Part shown: in pieces, positions 53,144 through 64,000 of the stretch | Layout of the letters: every line of letters starts with the position of its first letter | Numbering within the stretch: the first letter of the stretch is position 1 | Assembly (NCBI GenBank): GCA_001566295.1 | Contig: KQ964254.1 | Span: forward strand, 930,001 to 994,000 | Direction of reading: 5' to 3' | Length of the DNA stretch: 64,000 nucleotides | Source of the DNA: Microdochium bolleyi | Lineage: Eukaryota; Ascomycota; Sordariomycetes; Xylariales; Microdochiaceae | Made by a program: the position numbers and the translations under genes | Notes under the pieces: generated by a model | Told to the model about the DNA's origin: nothing | Seen by the model: the letters and a program-made list of their open reading frames with translations, nothing else | The model's database searches: none

Positions 53144-54384
53144 ATGGATTCTCCCCCAATGCTTGAGAACGACCAACCCGAAGTCGCTAAAGAGACTTGT
53201 TTCCAAATACCAACCATAAAGCACATCCTCGACCCGCGCGGGGATCTCTGGATTCACACCTTCGGAAAAGGGTCATGGGGCAGTACCGACCCGGCAAGAT
53301 TCCTAGTCTGCTCGAGAACACTGGCCAGAGCATCACGGGCGTTCGACATCATGCTCTACGGCGGCTACTCCGAGTCCGTCTCGCGGAATAATGGACAAGA
53401 CAAGCAGGACTGGGTCGTGAAGCTCCCGGACGACGCGGCGCCAGCAATGAAACAACTGTTCGAGATCATGCACTGCCAGTTCACATCGTTCGAGAAAGTA
53501 TCAGGCAAAGGCGTCGCAAGTGATGATGGAGCCAGCGACTCCGATGCTGCACAGTCACCCACCATTTTGCGACAGCTATACGATCTCACGGTTGTGGCGA
53601 ATAAGTACCAGGCGATTGGCCTCCTCCGTCCTTGGACCTCGGTATGGCTACTTGCACTCGAGCCAGAAGACAGCGACGAGAACGAGCTCTTGCGGAAGGC
53701 ATGGATCTATCATCAGCTAGGCTACAAGGAAGGGTACAAGCGCACTGGGACAAAACTCGCAACCGAGTTCCCTCCAATCGTCGACCACCAGCATGAGTCC
53801 CAAATACCGACCCTTATAACTCCATTCCACCTGATCGGTATAGCAACCCCATTTCCTCGTCTTCTTCCGGACGCAGATTCCATTATGTGTCCGGCAGCAA
53901 CACTGACACGAAGCTAGACACTGTTACAAGCCTGCGCCTGGAGATGGTCCACAGTCTCCTGGAGCCGCTGCGGAACACTGCAACAGCCCTGCTCGGGAGC
54001 GGCTCGACCACACTGGGACTCTGCACTGAGCATGGGGGGTTCGGCCAAGCCCAAGCGACAAACGCAGACAGGCTTGACTGCGAGTCGTGGATGCTGGGAC
54101 ACCTTCTCCGCGTCCTACATCTCCACGAGCTATGGCCCATCCCACCGGACGAGGACACGCACTTATCCCCAAGCACGCTGACTACCATCGTGAAGGGCCT
54201 CGCAGCGGTGGAAGCCACACCGAACCGCTCGGTCAAGAGGCACAGGAGGTGCGTCCCTTCGTCTGCGAGCGGCTCACTGGGCAGCCGCACTTATGTGCTA
54301 CATGAAGACGAGGCTGCGTTTATGGATAAACAGGGGCTGCTGACTGACGTTGCTGCGTACACGCCGAGTATCGGTGTGAACTAG
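53144..54384 (+). CDS. BTB array gene 4
   Basis: Exons 53144..53837 and 53918..54384 give 386 residues. The BTB half has HILDPRGDLWIHTFGKG, FLVCSRTLARASRAFDIMLYG, WVVKLPDDAAPAMKQLFEIM, a Ser/Asp-rich loop, LTVVANKYQAIGLLRPW and IYHQLGYKEGYK. The acceptor at 53917 (GCTAG) is chosen because only it keeps phase 1 and joins DTVTSLRLEMVHSLLEPL, the block seen after the intron in gene 1. The second half shows LGLCTEHGGFG, RLDCESWMLGHLLRVL, LHELWPIPPDEDTHLS and YVLHEDEAAFMDKQG. No defect is visible. Confidence 0.84.
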
Positions 54385-54969
54385 GTGGACAAGTAGTACA
54401 AGAAAAGCTCAATAGTTGCGAGACCGATATCAATAAGCATTTACATAATTTTCAGCTTCTTTAACACTGTCCTCTGCGATCGCTTTGATACTAGCACTGG
54501 AGTAAACTAATATTGCTAGTACTAACGCTCGCTTATGTGGGGAAGCAAGCACACTATCGCCGGTTGTTAAAGAACATCAATAAGTGGTGCAAACGTGTGT
54601 TGTACAACCATCCTGAGCCTCACTTATATTACTCGTTCACTATACTTACACGCCTACCCGGTATTTCGTCAACGTGCCTGACATGCGTGGCTAATTGCAA
54701 GTAATTTTACATTAAACCTGGATCTCCTACCAATTCGGAAGGCGGAATTCCTACAAGCAAAACGTGCTACTACTGGCTACCCAGATATCACCTGCGAGTT
54801 CCAGCAGCACCCTTCTCACTTCTCCAGCAACATCACCCATCGCGCTCTCGCCACGGCCTCCGGCATCTGATGTGCGGCACACTCAACCATCATGCCCACT
54901 ACCGCGGCCCCTCCGTCGGCGGAACCCAAAACCGAACTATATACTGCCAACACTTAACAGCAAAGGACG
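54385..54969. other. Array spacer 4-5
   Basis: AT-richer than its surroundings around 54.4-54.7 kb; no gene recognised. Confidence 0.5.
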
Positions 54970-56017
54970 ATGGAAACTGTCACCATCGATTCACGCGGCG
55001 ACTTTTGGATGCACGTTTCCGGCAGCGGCTCGTTGCAGGAGAACACCCCGACGAAGTGCCAGGTCTGCTCACGAACTCTGGCGAGATGCTCCGACGTCTT
55101 CGCTGCGATGCTCCGTGGGGGTTTTGCCGAGTCGCACCGTGACGAGGCTGGCCAGTGGAACGTCACGCTCTACGGCGATGCTGCCCCGGCAATGCAGCGC
55201 ATGCATTGCCGGTTTGACGAGGTGGAAGAACTGGTCACAGATCCCTGCGACGAATGGGAAGAACTGGAACTTATGCCCAACGTTGGTATGTTCGAGCCTC
55301 ATGAGGGCTCCACGGCACTGACTTTGATCAGTCGGCTATGTGATCTTGTCGTGGTTGCCGACAAATACAATTCGATGAAGCTGCTACGGCCTTGGGCAAC
55401 AAAGGCAGTCAGGGCTATCAGGAAAGCGCAATGTCACGCTACTAACGGACTGAGGAGGGCTTGCTTGCTATACCATCTGGGTGACCGTAGGGGCTACGAG
55501 AACATTGCAACATTGCTCGTGAACTACCAGCTCGATCAGGACACAACCTCGTCCATACTGCTACTCCCAGTCCGGATGCTTGGTAAGATCCTTCAATAAT
55601 CCTCATGCAACCAGCTGCCTCGCCGCTAACTATGCGCTAGACAACATCCATACCGCTTGCATGAAGATCATTGAGAACGCTCTCGACTCTGTCAAGCATT
55701 GTCTAGAAGACCTGCTGCTCTCCACTCCCGCATCAACACGCCAAAACTGCGTGGCAAGATCGTCTGCGCGAGGCGCTGTGTCTGAGCAGGAGAAAGTGGA
55801 CTGCGAAGCACGCCTGCTTGGCCAGATGATTCGCGGCCTTCACCAACATCAGCTTTGGCCCATCCCGCCAGCCAGCGAGGTCACTCGGTTGCACAACCTG
55901 ACTATTGACCTCGCATTTCGTTCTTCCTGTTTCAGCAAGCGGATTTATGTTGCCGACGATGATGAAGTCGCATACATGGAACGTCAGCGCACGGTCACAG
56001 GGGTTGTCGTCTGGTAA
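54970..56017 (+). CDS. BTB array gene 5
   Basis: Exons 54970..55582 and 55641..56017 give 329 residues. It starts almost at the domain, with METVTIDSRGDFWMHVSG, then QVCSRTLARCSDVFAAMLRG, VVADKYNSMKLLRPW and LLYHLGDRRGYENI. The LPED block is altered to LYGDAAPAMQRM and is followed by an acidic insertion rich in Glu and Trp. The second half has KIIENALDSVKHCLEDLL, KVDCEARLLGQMIRGL, QHQLWPIPPASEV and YVADDDEVAYMERQRT, with a shortened region before the tail. The intron (GTAAGA to GCTAG, 58 nt) is at the family site and phase. It appears intact but is one of the more diverged members. Confidence 0.82.
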
Positions 56018-56660
56018 AAACATCGGCACAACACAAAACAAACACCTTTAGGAGAGGAGGGTGCCGCTGGCCAGTTTTAGCGTCTCATGGGCGCAGGTGG
56101 GGGGGTTTCATGAACCACTGTATCTAGGCCGGCTCCAGCGAAGGAATTTGTGCTCATAATATCTCTATTTTCTGCCATGTTTATGCAGCTCGTCGTCAAT
56201 CTCCCCGGGCTCTTGTCAGTTCCCCTTGCGAACCCTGCAATGTGGTAAATCCTATGTTGTAGCTGTTGGTGCTCTGTACACGCAGCATCACTGCGGACTT
56301 CTCCATAGTTACTGTGAATGGAACTTCTCTGACCGAAGTCCTTGCTCCAGTGCAGTCTCGCCATACTGCGGCACTTTGTAGGTCCGAAGTTCCCCAGGCG
56401 CAAGTTGATGAATTCTGCTACAATCACAAGGTGGAGAAAAGCGGCCAGGAGATTTTACAGACCGGCGAGCCAAACTTCCAGACTCACAAGTCTAGACTCA
56501 TAAGTTCAGAGAGTCACCTGCCTGGCATTCTTGGGTGAACATTGGCCCACCCAATATTTGGGAAGCCTCATCGTCACGTCACCTTTCCCCCAACTGTGTA
56601 ACATCAACTTCATGCTCCGACGAACCCTCACCCTCGTTCCTTAGCCGCGTTGACCGGATC
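56018..56660. other. Array spacer 5-6
   Basis: No gene recognised; the gene 6 frame is open from 56535 but lacks an ATG before 56661. Confidence 0.5.
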
Positions 56661-57869
56661 ATGGCCGACACGATGGAATGCGACTCAATGCAAGAAATTG
56701 CCAACACGTTCCCAGGTCTGGAATCTCCACCGACAGAAGTCCAGGCCATCGACCTCCGCGGGGATCTGCTACTTCATGTCGACTCGGAGCGGTTCCGAGT
56801 CTGCTCCAGAGCCCTGGCACGAGGCTCTCCTGTCTTCGACACGATGCTCTTCGGATCTTTCGCCGAAGCCAACCCAGGCCCGGGGGCCTGGATCGTCAGA
56901 CTGCCAGAGGATGAGCCGCGAGGGATGAGACACCTACTGAACATCATGCACTCTAGTTTCTCAAAACTCGACCCCCGCATCGATCAAAGCTCCTCAACTG
57001 CCACACAGCTCTACGAGCTCATGATCCTGGCGGACAAATACGACTGCATCCGACTATTCCGGCCTTGGGTGCAGGTATGGATTGAAGATCTTGACAACAC
57101 GCTCGACGACGAGGAGAACGAGCTCTTGCGAACGGCCCTGATCTATCACCAGCTCGGCTGCTCTTCAAATTACGAGATGATCCGCACCCAATTGGTCGTG
57201 GATTTTGCACCGGTTGAGCGAACTCCTTCCAACATGACACAGCAGGAGGTGGAAGCCCGCACGGCAGCAAAGGCGGCCGATAGGCCTTACATACTTCCGC
57301 CAGGTATTGCTGGTATGTACCTTATAACTCCGTACATATCCTGGCTTCGGTCCACGAGCACCCACAGATCACTGAACACAGCTGCAGATACTCTCCAGGA
57401 CTTGCGGGTGCAGCTCGTCTGGAGTATCCTTCGCACCATCCAGGCGACGATCGACCGCTTCTTCGCCAGAGACGCCAACGCGTGGGAGCACCGCGGGTTC
57501 TGCCACGTGTGGTCCAGGAGCGCGACACGCTTCACCAACAACCGCCTCGATTGCGAGTCCCGCATGCTAGGCAGGTTGCTGCGCATCCTCGCGAGCCAGA
57601 AGCTGTGGCCACTTCCGACGGCGGAGACGTGCACGTGGACATGTGGAGAGCTGTACTTTGTCATGAAGTTGTTAATGAGGCAGTTACACGAGGAGAAGAT
57701 CGGCGGCATCTCCCATCTCGCATGCGTGCCTGTTTTTGATATGGACGCGGCTCTTCCGTGGGAGTGGCGTGTGAGATATCGCCCTGGACACAGTGAGGAC
57801 TACAGCTACAAGTCGAGCCTGGATGAGCTGGCGTTCATGGCGAGGCAGGCGCGGTTGTTGGAAGTATGA
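56661..57869 (+). CDS. BTB array gene 6
   Basis: Exons 56661..57312 and 57388..57869 give 377 residues. The 75-nt intron is a multiple of three and lacks stops, so the frame reads through it; splicing GTATGT to GCAG joins DTLQDLRVQLVWSILR in register with the paralogues. BTB blocks are AIDLRGDLLLHVDSE, RVCSRALARGSPVFDTMLFG, WIVRLPEDEPRGMRHLLNIM, MILADKYDCIRLFRPW and IYHQLGCSSNYEMI. The second half has FCHVWSRSA, RLDCESRMLGRLLRIL, QKLWPLPTAETCTW and YSYKSSLDELAFMARQARL. Intron retention would add 25 residues without a stop, a possible second isoform. Confidence 0.85.
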   Translation: MADTMECDSMQEIANTFPGLESPPTEVQAIDLRGDLLLHVDSERFRVCSRALARGSPVFDTMLFGSFAEANPGPGAWIVRLPEDEPRGMRHLLNIMHSSFSKLDPRIDQSSSTATQLYELMILADKYDCIRLFRPWVQVWIEDLDNTLDDEENELLRTALIYHQLGCSSNYEMIRTQLVVDFAPVERTPSNMTQQEVEARTAAKAADRPYILPPGIAGMYLITPYISWLRSTSTHRSLNTAADTLQDLRVQLVWSILRTIQATIDRFFARDANAWEHRGFCHVWSRSATRFTNNRLDCESRMLGRLLRILASQKLWPLPTAETCTWTCGELYFVMKLLMRQLHEEKIGGISHLACVPVFDMDAALPWEWRVRYRPGHSEDYSYKSSLDELAFMARQARLLEV

Positions 57870-58311
57870 CTATATCTACAAGATACGTGTACCCAGGCAG
57901 GAACACAACCGCATTGGGGGAAATTGCCACACTGGGGGTCATAGATGAGATATCGACATATCACAGAAGATCGGCCAATACACCTGCAAGGGCTGCTTTC
58001 TCGTCGCAGTGAGTCTGTCAGTAGAAATATTCGTGAGAGACGAGGCCCGTAGTCCTGAATGTATGATTGTCGTGGACACACAAGATCTAGGACGTTGCGG
58101 TGACCTTCCCAGTGCCAACGTGCTTCACTCAAGTCGTTCATCCCCCCCCCCCCCCCCTGCAATTACAACACCCTGGCCAGAACCCCGCCCGTCCCCGCTC
58201 CGCCATGTAATGCACATTTAATGCACTGTGCTTGTGCTTTGTTGCACGGCTCCGGCCTCCTTGACGCGGCCAACATCGCGTCCGCCTCATCGCCAACTGT
58301 GTCCGGCTCCC
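57870..58311. other. Array spacer 6-7 with a poly-C run
   Basis: No gene. A run of 16 C lies at 58142-58157, about 155 bp before the ATG of gene 7. Confidence 0.6.
58142..58157 (+). repeat. Homopolymer run of 16 C
   Basis: Uninterrupted C tract in the promoter region of BTB array gene 7. Such tracts are prone to length change. Confidence 0.85.
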
Positions 58312-59645
58312 ATGAGCACTGCGGCAGCAGGAGACTACGACACCAAACGCATGCGACTGACAGTCCTGACCATGGAATCCAGGCCTTCAACACCCCCACC
58401 CCCGCAAGAGAGTCTGGTGTCTGAGCCGGAGCCTGTGGCACTCTCTGACGCGGATACACCAGACGAGCCGCCGCCCAAGCCTGAGCAGGAATGCATCGTC
58501 GACCCTCGCGGCGATCTGTGGCTGCTTGCGCAGGGCACCGACTCCTCGGGATGCTCGGACCAGGTGCGGTTCAGAGTATGCTCGAGGACGCTGGCTAGAG
58601 CCTCCCCCGTCTTCGACAAAATGCTCTTTGGCAGGTTCGCAGAGTCATCGCAGAACCAGTCTGGCGACACCTGGGAGGTCGAGCTGCCAGAGGATCCTTC
58701 TTCGGTGACGAGGGTCCTTTTCGAGATTATGCACAGTCGATACCAACGCTTGAAGACTATGGGATGCGAGGACCCGACTGTTGTCCCTCTGCTCTACGAC
58801 CTGACAATCATGGCGGACAAGTACGACTGTGTTGCCCTCTTCCGTCCTTGGGCCTCGATGTGGGCGAGTCATTTGGATATTGACGCCCACGGCAAGACCG
58901 AGCTCAGCCTGCTCCGCATGAGCTGGATTTTCCACCAGCTCGGCCATATTGCAAAATACGAGGCGGTGCTGACAACACTGATCATGGACTACCCCTTGGA
59001 CCGCAACATCTCTGAGGATGGGCAGCGCCCCGTGCCTCAAGTTCTGCCCCCCGATGTCCTTGGTTAGTGTCGCTCATGCCTATCTCAGCTTCTAAGACAC
59101 TCACTGGCGACATGTGCGTTGCAGAAGATGTACACAGACTTCGTCTCCAGATGCTGCGAGAGCTACTTGACCCCATCGCCAGAACCATCGACAAGCTCAT
59201 GACGTCCAACGATTCACCAGCGGGGGTATGCATCTTCGGCCTCATCTCACGTTACGGCTTTTCGTCCCAGGGAGACGAACTCGTCTGCGAGGCGTTGATG
59301 CTCGGCCTCGCCCTGCGTAAACTGAAGAGTCAGAACCTATGGCCCCTGCCAGAGCCCGAGAACATGTCGATAGGACCACGAGCGCTTGACGAAGTGATCA
59401 CAAACCTGGCTGTTGCTTGCAAGAATCCCACCGTCCACCCCGCTTGCAGTCCCATCTCGGCGCCCAGGCGTAACCGCTCAGATAATCCACAGTTCACGGG
59501 TCTCCGGTGGCTATACTACACAAACTACAAGTACGAAGCAGGCAAGGAGCGGGGACACTTCGAGGCAAGGGCGTTTCTCCTGGGTGTCCACGAATTCGCT
59601 CCCGATAAGTTGCACAAGTCCCGCGATATCCTGTTCTTCGGATAA
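58312..59645 (+). CDS. BTB array gene 7
   Basis: Exons 58312..59062 and 59125..59645 give 423 residues. A Pro/Glu-rich N-terminal extension of about 60 residues comes before IVDPRGDLWLLAQGTDSSGC. Genes 7, 8 and 9 share this GxD..GCSD feature, which marks a subfamily. Then come RVCSRTLARASPVFDKMLFG, VELPEDPSSVTRVLFEIM, TIMADKYDCVALFRPW and IFHQLGHIAKYEAV. The intron (GTTAGT donor) has the family phase. The second half shows LRELLDPIARTIDKLM, GVCIFGLISRYG, LVCEALMLGLALRKL, NLWPLPEPENMS and a tail with YKYEAGKERGHFEARAFLLG. The first ATG in good context is used; the frame is open upstream from 58228 but without ATG. Confidence 0.86.
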
Positions 59646-59976
59646 CTCAGGACTGGAAGGATGTGTCCTCTGAATGATTTCTGCGGTCGAGCGCAACTCG
59701 CGAGGCCACACCGCGCATAGTCCACCGTATCTAGTGTTGTTATGGCTTGGTGGGACCAATGGCATCGTGAACCATAACTTGTCCTGGAACGGTAGACCTC
59801 CGCCAAGATCATGCGCGCTACTCTGCGCCGCGAAACGTATCCCACTGGCGAGGAACAGAGAAAAATGCTTTCACAAAGCATTATAGGTATGACTGCAAGT
59901 CCACAATCAAGTGCGGCCAAACTTCGCATGGATATCCCCAGTCTCCCATTTTCCCGCACACAGACCACGCCTCACG
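59646..59976. other. Array spacer 7-8
   Basis: No gene recognised. Confidence 0.5.
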
Positions 59977-61285
59977 ATGTTTGTAGTGAGACGCAGCCTA
60001 CCTCAGCCGGACTCCCCTGCAGGATGCTCGGTCTCGCCCAGCGACACCGAGCGGACACTCGAGACGGTGGATGCAGAGATCTACGTGCTCGACCACCGGG
60101 GCGACCTCTGGCTGCACACGGAGGGCACCGACATCGACGGCTGCAGCGACCCGGCGTACTTCCAGGTATGCTCGCGGACCATGGCCCGGGCATCCCCCGT
60201 GTTCGATCGGATGCTGTTTGGCCACTTCTTCGAAGCCGCGCGCAACAAGGATGAGGCTGGGCGATGGGCCGTTGACCTGCCTGAGGACTCGACCTGGGCG
60301 ATAAAAGTCCTCCTCTGGGTGATCCACGGGCACTACGAGCACCTCCGGCTGTCCCATGCCGCGAACGCAGACTTTGTGCCCCGGCTGTACGAGCTCCTCG
60401 TCCTGGCTGATAAGTACGACTGCGTCCACATTCTGCGGCCATGGGCTGCGCAGTGGTCACACAAGATGGCGCGGCAGATTGGCGACCCCGTCGCCAACGA
60501 CAGCGAGCAGGAGAAGCTTCTGCACACGAGCTGGATATGCTATCATCTGGGCGACCGTGTCGGCTTCGAGACGGTCTTGACCCATCTCATCCTCAAGTTC
60601 CCCCTCGGCAGCCACATCCAGATGGAGCGCGAGGGCTTCATGCCGTGTCCGCTGCCGCCGGATCTAATTCGTAAGTGCCTTGATTTCCACCGGCCGGTTA
60701 TCTTTCTCACTAACATCCCAACCCCTCTCCTCTATTCTAGACATCCTGGACAGCAATCGGCTACAGCTGATCCAGAGCGTGCTCGCCCCGCTGGCACGCA
60801 ACGTGGGCAAGCTGCTCCGGAGCCGGACCAAGCTCGTCGGCCTCTGCCAAGGTCTGAACCACGCGCGTGGTGGGCCCGTGGAACCGCAGATCCGCGCCGC
60901 CTGCGAGGAGCAGCTCCTCTGCCGGGCGATGCGCTGCCTGCAGCCGCACGGCCTGTGGCCGATCCCCGACGCCGCCACCGCCGCGCTGCGGGGCCACAGC
61001 CCGGCGGCGCTGAGCGAGATCGTGTCCGGGCTGGGAACGATGGCCCAGGGGATCCGCCGAGGGGGCGGCTTCGTGATGCCGGGAAATCACGCGGCGTGCG
61101 GGCTCGTCGACATGTCCTGGCACCCGCTGCGCGACCAGCCGCCCGTGTACGTCGCCGCGGGGTACAGGTATAGGGTGTCGGCGGCGCTCGACGAGTACTT
61201 TGTCCGACAGGCGGATCTGATGGGCATCTCGGAGCGCGGCCAGGGCGTGGTGGATGCGGGCGACTGGGTGCAGTTCTTCGTGTAG
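59977..61285 (+). CDS. BTB array gene 8
   Basis: Exons 59977..60670 and 60741..61285 give 412 residues. BTB blocks are VLDHRGDLWLHTEGTDIDGC, QVCSRTMARASPVFDRMLFG, VDLPEDSTWAIKVLLWVI, LLVLADKYDCVHILRPW and ICYHLGDRVGFETV. The intron begins GTAAGT and ends CTAG after a pyrimidine tract; this is the only member where the split codon starts with C. The second half has LIQSVLAPLARNVGKLL, LVGLCQGLNHARGG, AACEEQLLCRAMRCL, HGLWPIPDAATAALRG and YRVSAALDEYFVRQADLMG. It is markedly GC-rich compared with genes 3-5. Confidence 0.86.
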
Positions 61286-62080
61286 GTTGCTGCGGCTGCT
61301 AGGGTACAGGAGTTCTCGGAGTTCTGTAGGAGTAGTAATAGTACGGATTTGAATACGGGGCATCTAATCATTCTTCACGTAAAAGCAGAACCGGTAATGC
61401 CAACATCATCAGCCAACTCTTTTTACACGATATGATGCCACAAGACATGATTCTTTCAGAGGAGAATTTAGTTGTGTAAGGACTAGTGTTGACCGCTCTT
61501 CAATCATGAAGGGATTATCACTCCCTATGGACTATCAGAGAACTGCAAAAAACAGCACGGGGTAATCAACTTTGAGCTTGACTGGATGTCGCGAGTCGAG
61601 TGCTGCTCGTCACAAGAAGTTCTTTGAGCTTTGGACATCGGGAACATATGCGAGCGCCTCGTCGTATTTTCACGTCGTGGGCCCCCATTTCGCATATCGA
61701 GAGCGACGGGCATAGGCGAAATCAAACAGTATCTCTGAGGCGTATGCTGTTGAATTCGGTTGCTATTAATGCAGAGTTCATCACGGACACCTCGCAGGTG
61801 GCATTGGGCTTTTACAGCACCGCACATGAGCGAAAATTGGCATGGATGTTACCAAGTATCGAGAGGGGCACGACCAGCACTTTATGATCAATGGTAAGCC
61901 TCCAACAAGACCGCGGCCAGAGGTCTGATCCGCACGTTGTCTCTCACTGGTAACGCGAAAACAATCTCCGATGCGCCCTCGAAAAGGAAAAAGCAACTCA
62001 GGCCAAATATAAGACCCAGAAGATCCCATAATAGGAACATCGCATAGTGACAACGCATCGCTACTTCCCACTTCCGGACC
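61286..62080. other. Array spacer 8-9
   Basis: The longest spacer of the array, relatively AT-rich. No gene or relic recognised. Confidence 0.5.
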
Positions 62081-63453
62081 ATGACGACACCTCTTGAGAT
62101 AACGGAGCCTCGCTCCGAGACGACGGACTCGGCCCTCTGGACGCGGGCGACATCAACCCCAGCCGAGTCCGCCGCCAACCCGTGTCCTTCTTCGCCAAGT
62201 GGTTCCGACATGACTCTAGACGGGCCAGACGCGCAGGTGATTGTCTATGACGCCCGTGGGGACCTCTGGCTGCGGACTCACGGCCACGATGCCCTCGGCT
62301 GCTCCGATGAGGGGCTGTTCCTGGTGTGCTCACGAACGCTGGCCAGGACGTCGACGGTGTTCGAAACGATGCTCTGGGGCGGCGGCCAGGCCAAGTCACG
62401 GGCCGCCGCCGCCGCCGCAACCCACGATCCGTGGCTCGCCGAGCTGCCCGAAGACCCGACGTCGGGCATGAAGGCGCTCCTCGGCCTCATGCACAGCAGC
62501 CACGGGGACCTGGGCAGTGCGAGTATCACCCGGGCCGACTTCGTCCCGCGTGTCTACGACCTCGTCATGCTCGCGGACAAGTACGACTGCCTCGGCATGC
62601 TACGGCCGTGGGCGGGCGCGTGGGCGCAGTGGATCCCGCACAGCATCCCGCACGGCGGCGAGGAGAACCTGCTGCGCATGGCCTGGGTCTGCTACGGCCT
62701 GGGCGACAGGGAAGGGTACCAGGCTGTCGTGAGCGAGCTCGTGGTGGACTTTGAGGTCGGCTTCCACGAAGATATTGAGGAGTTTCTGCCGGCGCTGCCG
62801 CCTGGGTTGCTTGGTGAGCACTCTTTTTTCTTATGCTTCGTCTGCTCTTCCGGTGCTCACGGTAATATTGCTGACATGAGTGTGACGGGACAGAGACCAT
62901 GGATGTTCTCCGCGTCTATCTGATCCGGAGCCTTCTTGCGCCCGTGATTCTCAGTATCGCGGCGCTCATCCGCAGCGGGGACAGGCCTGTGGGCCTGTGC
63001 CGAGAGGCGGGCAACAGCCTGTGCGGCGAGGACGAGCCGGCGTCGTGCGAGGCGCAGATGCTGGGCCGGCTCGTCGTCCATCTGCACGCGCACGGGCTGT
63101 GGCCGGTCCCGGAGCCCGCGGCTGTGCCGCACAGCCCCGGCGAGCTGTCGCTCATCATCGCCCGCTTGGCCGCGGCGTGTGCTACGGGCGGGTGCGCTCG
63201 CCAGGGAGAGTCGGATGAGGACGAGGACGTGAAGGGGAACGAGAATGACTGGGTGCTGCATGGGGACTGCCGGCCTTTCGACTGTCCCGGGGAGCAAGAG
63301 GGTAGTGTTGGCGCGCTGGTGTACAGAAGGGAGTGGGTGTTCGATGCCGAGCAGCTGCGCGAGCACTTTGAGCGGCGGGCCAAGGTCACGGGTGTTGCGC
63401 AGTTCAGCCCCGTGCGGTTGGGCGACTCTCGCGAGGTGCAGTTCCCAGAGTAG
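62081..63453 (+). CDS. BTB array gene 9
   Basis: Exons 62081..62813 and 62894..63453 give 430 residues, the longest member. A Ser/Thr/Pro-rich N-terminus leads to IVYDARGDLWLRTHGHDALG, LVCSRTLARTSTVFETMLWG, an Ala run, AELPEDPTSGMKALLGLM, VMLADKYDCLGMLRPW and VCYGLGDREGYQAV. After the phase-1 intron come YLIRSLLAPVILSIAALI, VGLCREAGNSLCG, ASCEAQMLGRLVVHL, HGLWPVPEPAAVPHS and an acidic loop, then WVFDAEQLREHFERRAKVTG. It shares the GCSD feature with genes 7 and 8. The array may continue past the window end. Confidence 0.86.
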
Positions 63454-64000
63454 GAGTAGAAGTGCAGGATGGCGTGGTCAGTCCAGAGATGCCAAAGGGG
63501 TGCTCCGAGGGATTAGTGTTGGCGGGCTGAGCATATCATATGGAGAGTGGGCGTGGAACACTTTGTTGCTATAACTTCGCGGGATGTGTATTGAACGCCT
63601 GATAGTAGGCAGGTTCTGGTAGCGTTTGTACCGTCACGCATTATTCAAATGCACATGTAACGACAGCAAAAAAGGAGATGGAAGGCTATTGTGAATTATG
63701 CTTGTCCGAGGCGCTTGTATCTTGTAGCTTTTGTAGTCTGCCTGGCTGCTCCCTCAGGGATTAGAAGGAGCGCAGCAGCCACAGACCAGACATCTCCTCG
63801 CTGCACACCAGCACTCTCACCTCCGCCTTCCTCGCTTTCCTTTTTCTGCACCAGACACGACTTGGCACACGTCGCGATGCCTGGCAGACGGCTGCCCTAA
63901 TCGCCTCGTCATATCACCATCGTGAGTTGACTGCCCGCGTCCATTTGGCCGAGAGACTCCGCCTCTGCTCCCCATCTGCCAGAATCTCACCATAAGCTCA
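63454..64000. other. Flank after the last visible BTB gene
   Basis: A 69-codon open frame at 63691-63900 starts with a hydrophobic stretch but has no further support. No gene is called. Confidence 0.4.

Noticed and set aside
57313..57387. Retained-intron reading of BTB array gene 6 as the only form
   Set aside because: Although in frame, the segment lacks family similarity and has good GTATGT and GCAG borders at the position conserved in eight paralogues.
1..64000. CRISPR array, rRNA operon or telomere repeats
   Set aside because: No regularly spaced repeats, rRNA-like stretches or TTAGGG runs seen.

Overview
This window looks like nuclear DNA of a filamentous ascomycete (Pezizomycotina, probably a Sordariomycete). 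Genes are monocistronic and carry short introns of about 48-91 nt with GTAAGT-like donors. The gene families are typical of such fungi: Zn2Cys6 regulators, a CFEM/PTH11-type receptor, a DUF7025-type AAA ATPase, SWR1-complex Arp6, PhoD and a Dal5-like MFS carrier. I did not identify the species. I saw no rRNA gene, CRISPR array or intact transposon, and I could not confirm any tRNA gene.

Layout. 0-3 kb: a Zn2Cys6 protein with an uncharacterised CxCG module and two C-terminal membrane helices. 3.4-4.9 kb: ARP6. 7.2-9.3 kb: AAA ATPase. 10-11.4 kb: a BTB gene with an awkward in-frame TAA. 11.6-14.1 kb: dynamin-family GTPase (minus). 15.1-16 kb: C2H2 zinc-finger gene. 17.3-18.4 kb: secreted, possibly GPI-anchored protein. 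19.9-21.3 kb: FAD monooxygenase. 22.2-23.2 kb: stand-alone nucleoside-phosphorylase protein. 23.3-24.9 kb: arrestin-like protein. 25.4-34.5 kb: a coherent catabolic cluster. 34.8-35.3 kb: BTB and subtilase relics. 35.8-38 kb: PhoD phosphatase (minus). 39-39.7 kb: kinesin relic. 40.5-42.4 kb: CFEM/PTH11-type receptor (minus). 45.3-45.8 kb: small secreted protein (minus). 46.4-46.9 kb: BTB relic. 48-63.5 kb: nine tandem BTB paralogues, all on the plus strand.

Two regions look like systems. The first (25.4-34.5 kb) groups a dialkylglycine-decarboxylase-like enzyme, a Zn2Cys6 regulator, a Dal5/Tna1-type transporter and a membrane dipeptidase. Both divergent promoters carry the same 14-mer AAGTTTCCCGCGGA, and a perfect 16-bp palindromic version lies between the regulator and the transporter. 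Clustered GATA sites suggest nitrogen control. I infer a pathway for taking up and degrading peptides or amino acids with alpha,alpha-dialkyl residues such as 2-aminoisobutyrate (Aib, the hallmark of peptaibols). The dipeptidase shows an apparent frameshift.

The second (48-63.5 kb) is a head-to-tail family of nine two-exon BTB/POZ-like genes. All share a phase-1 intron at the same place, a BTB half starting at a DLWL-like motif, and a second half ending in a Y..E.(F/M)..(R/K)Q signature. One member carries two in-frame stops, one lacks much of its second half, and decayed pieces lie at 16.5, 34.8 and 46.4 kb. This looks like a birth-and-death gene family of unknown function.
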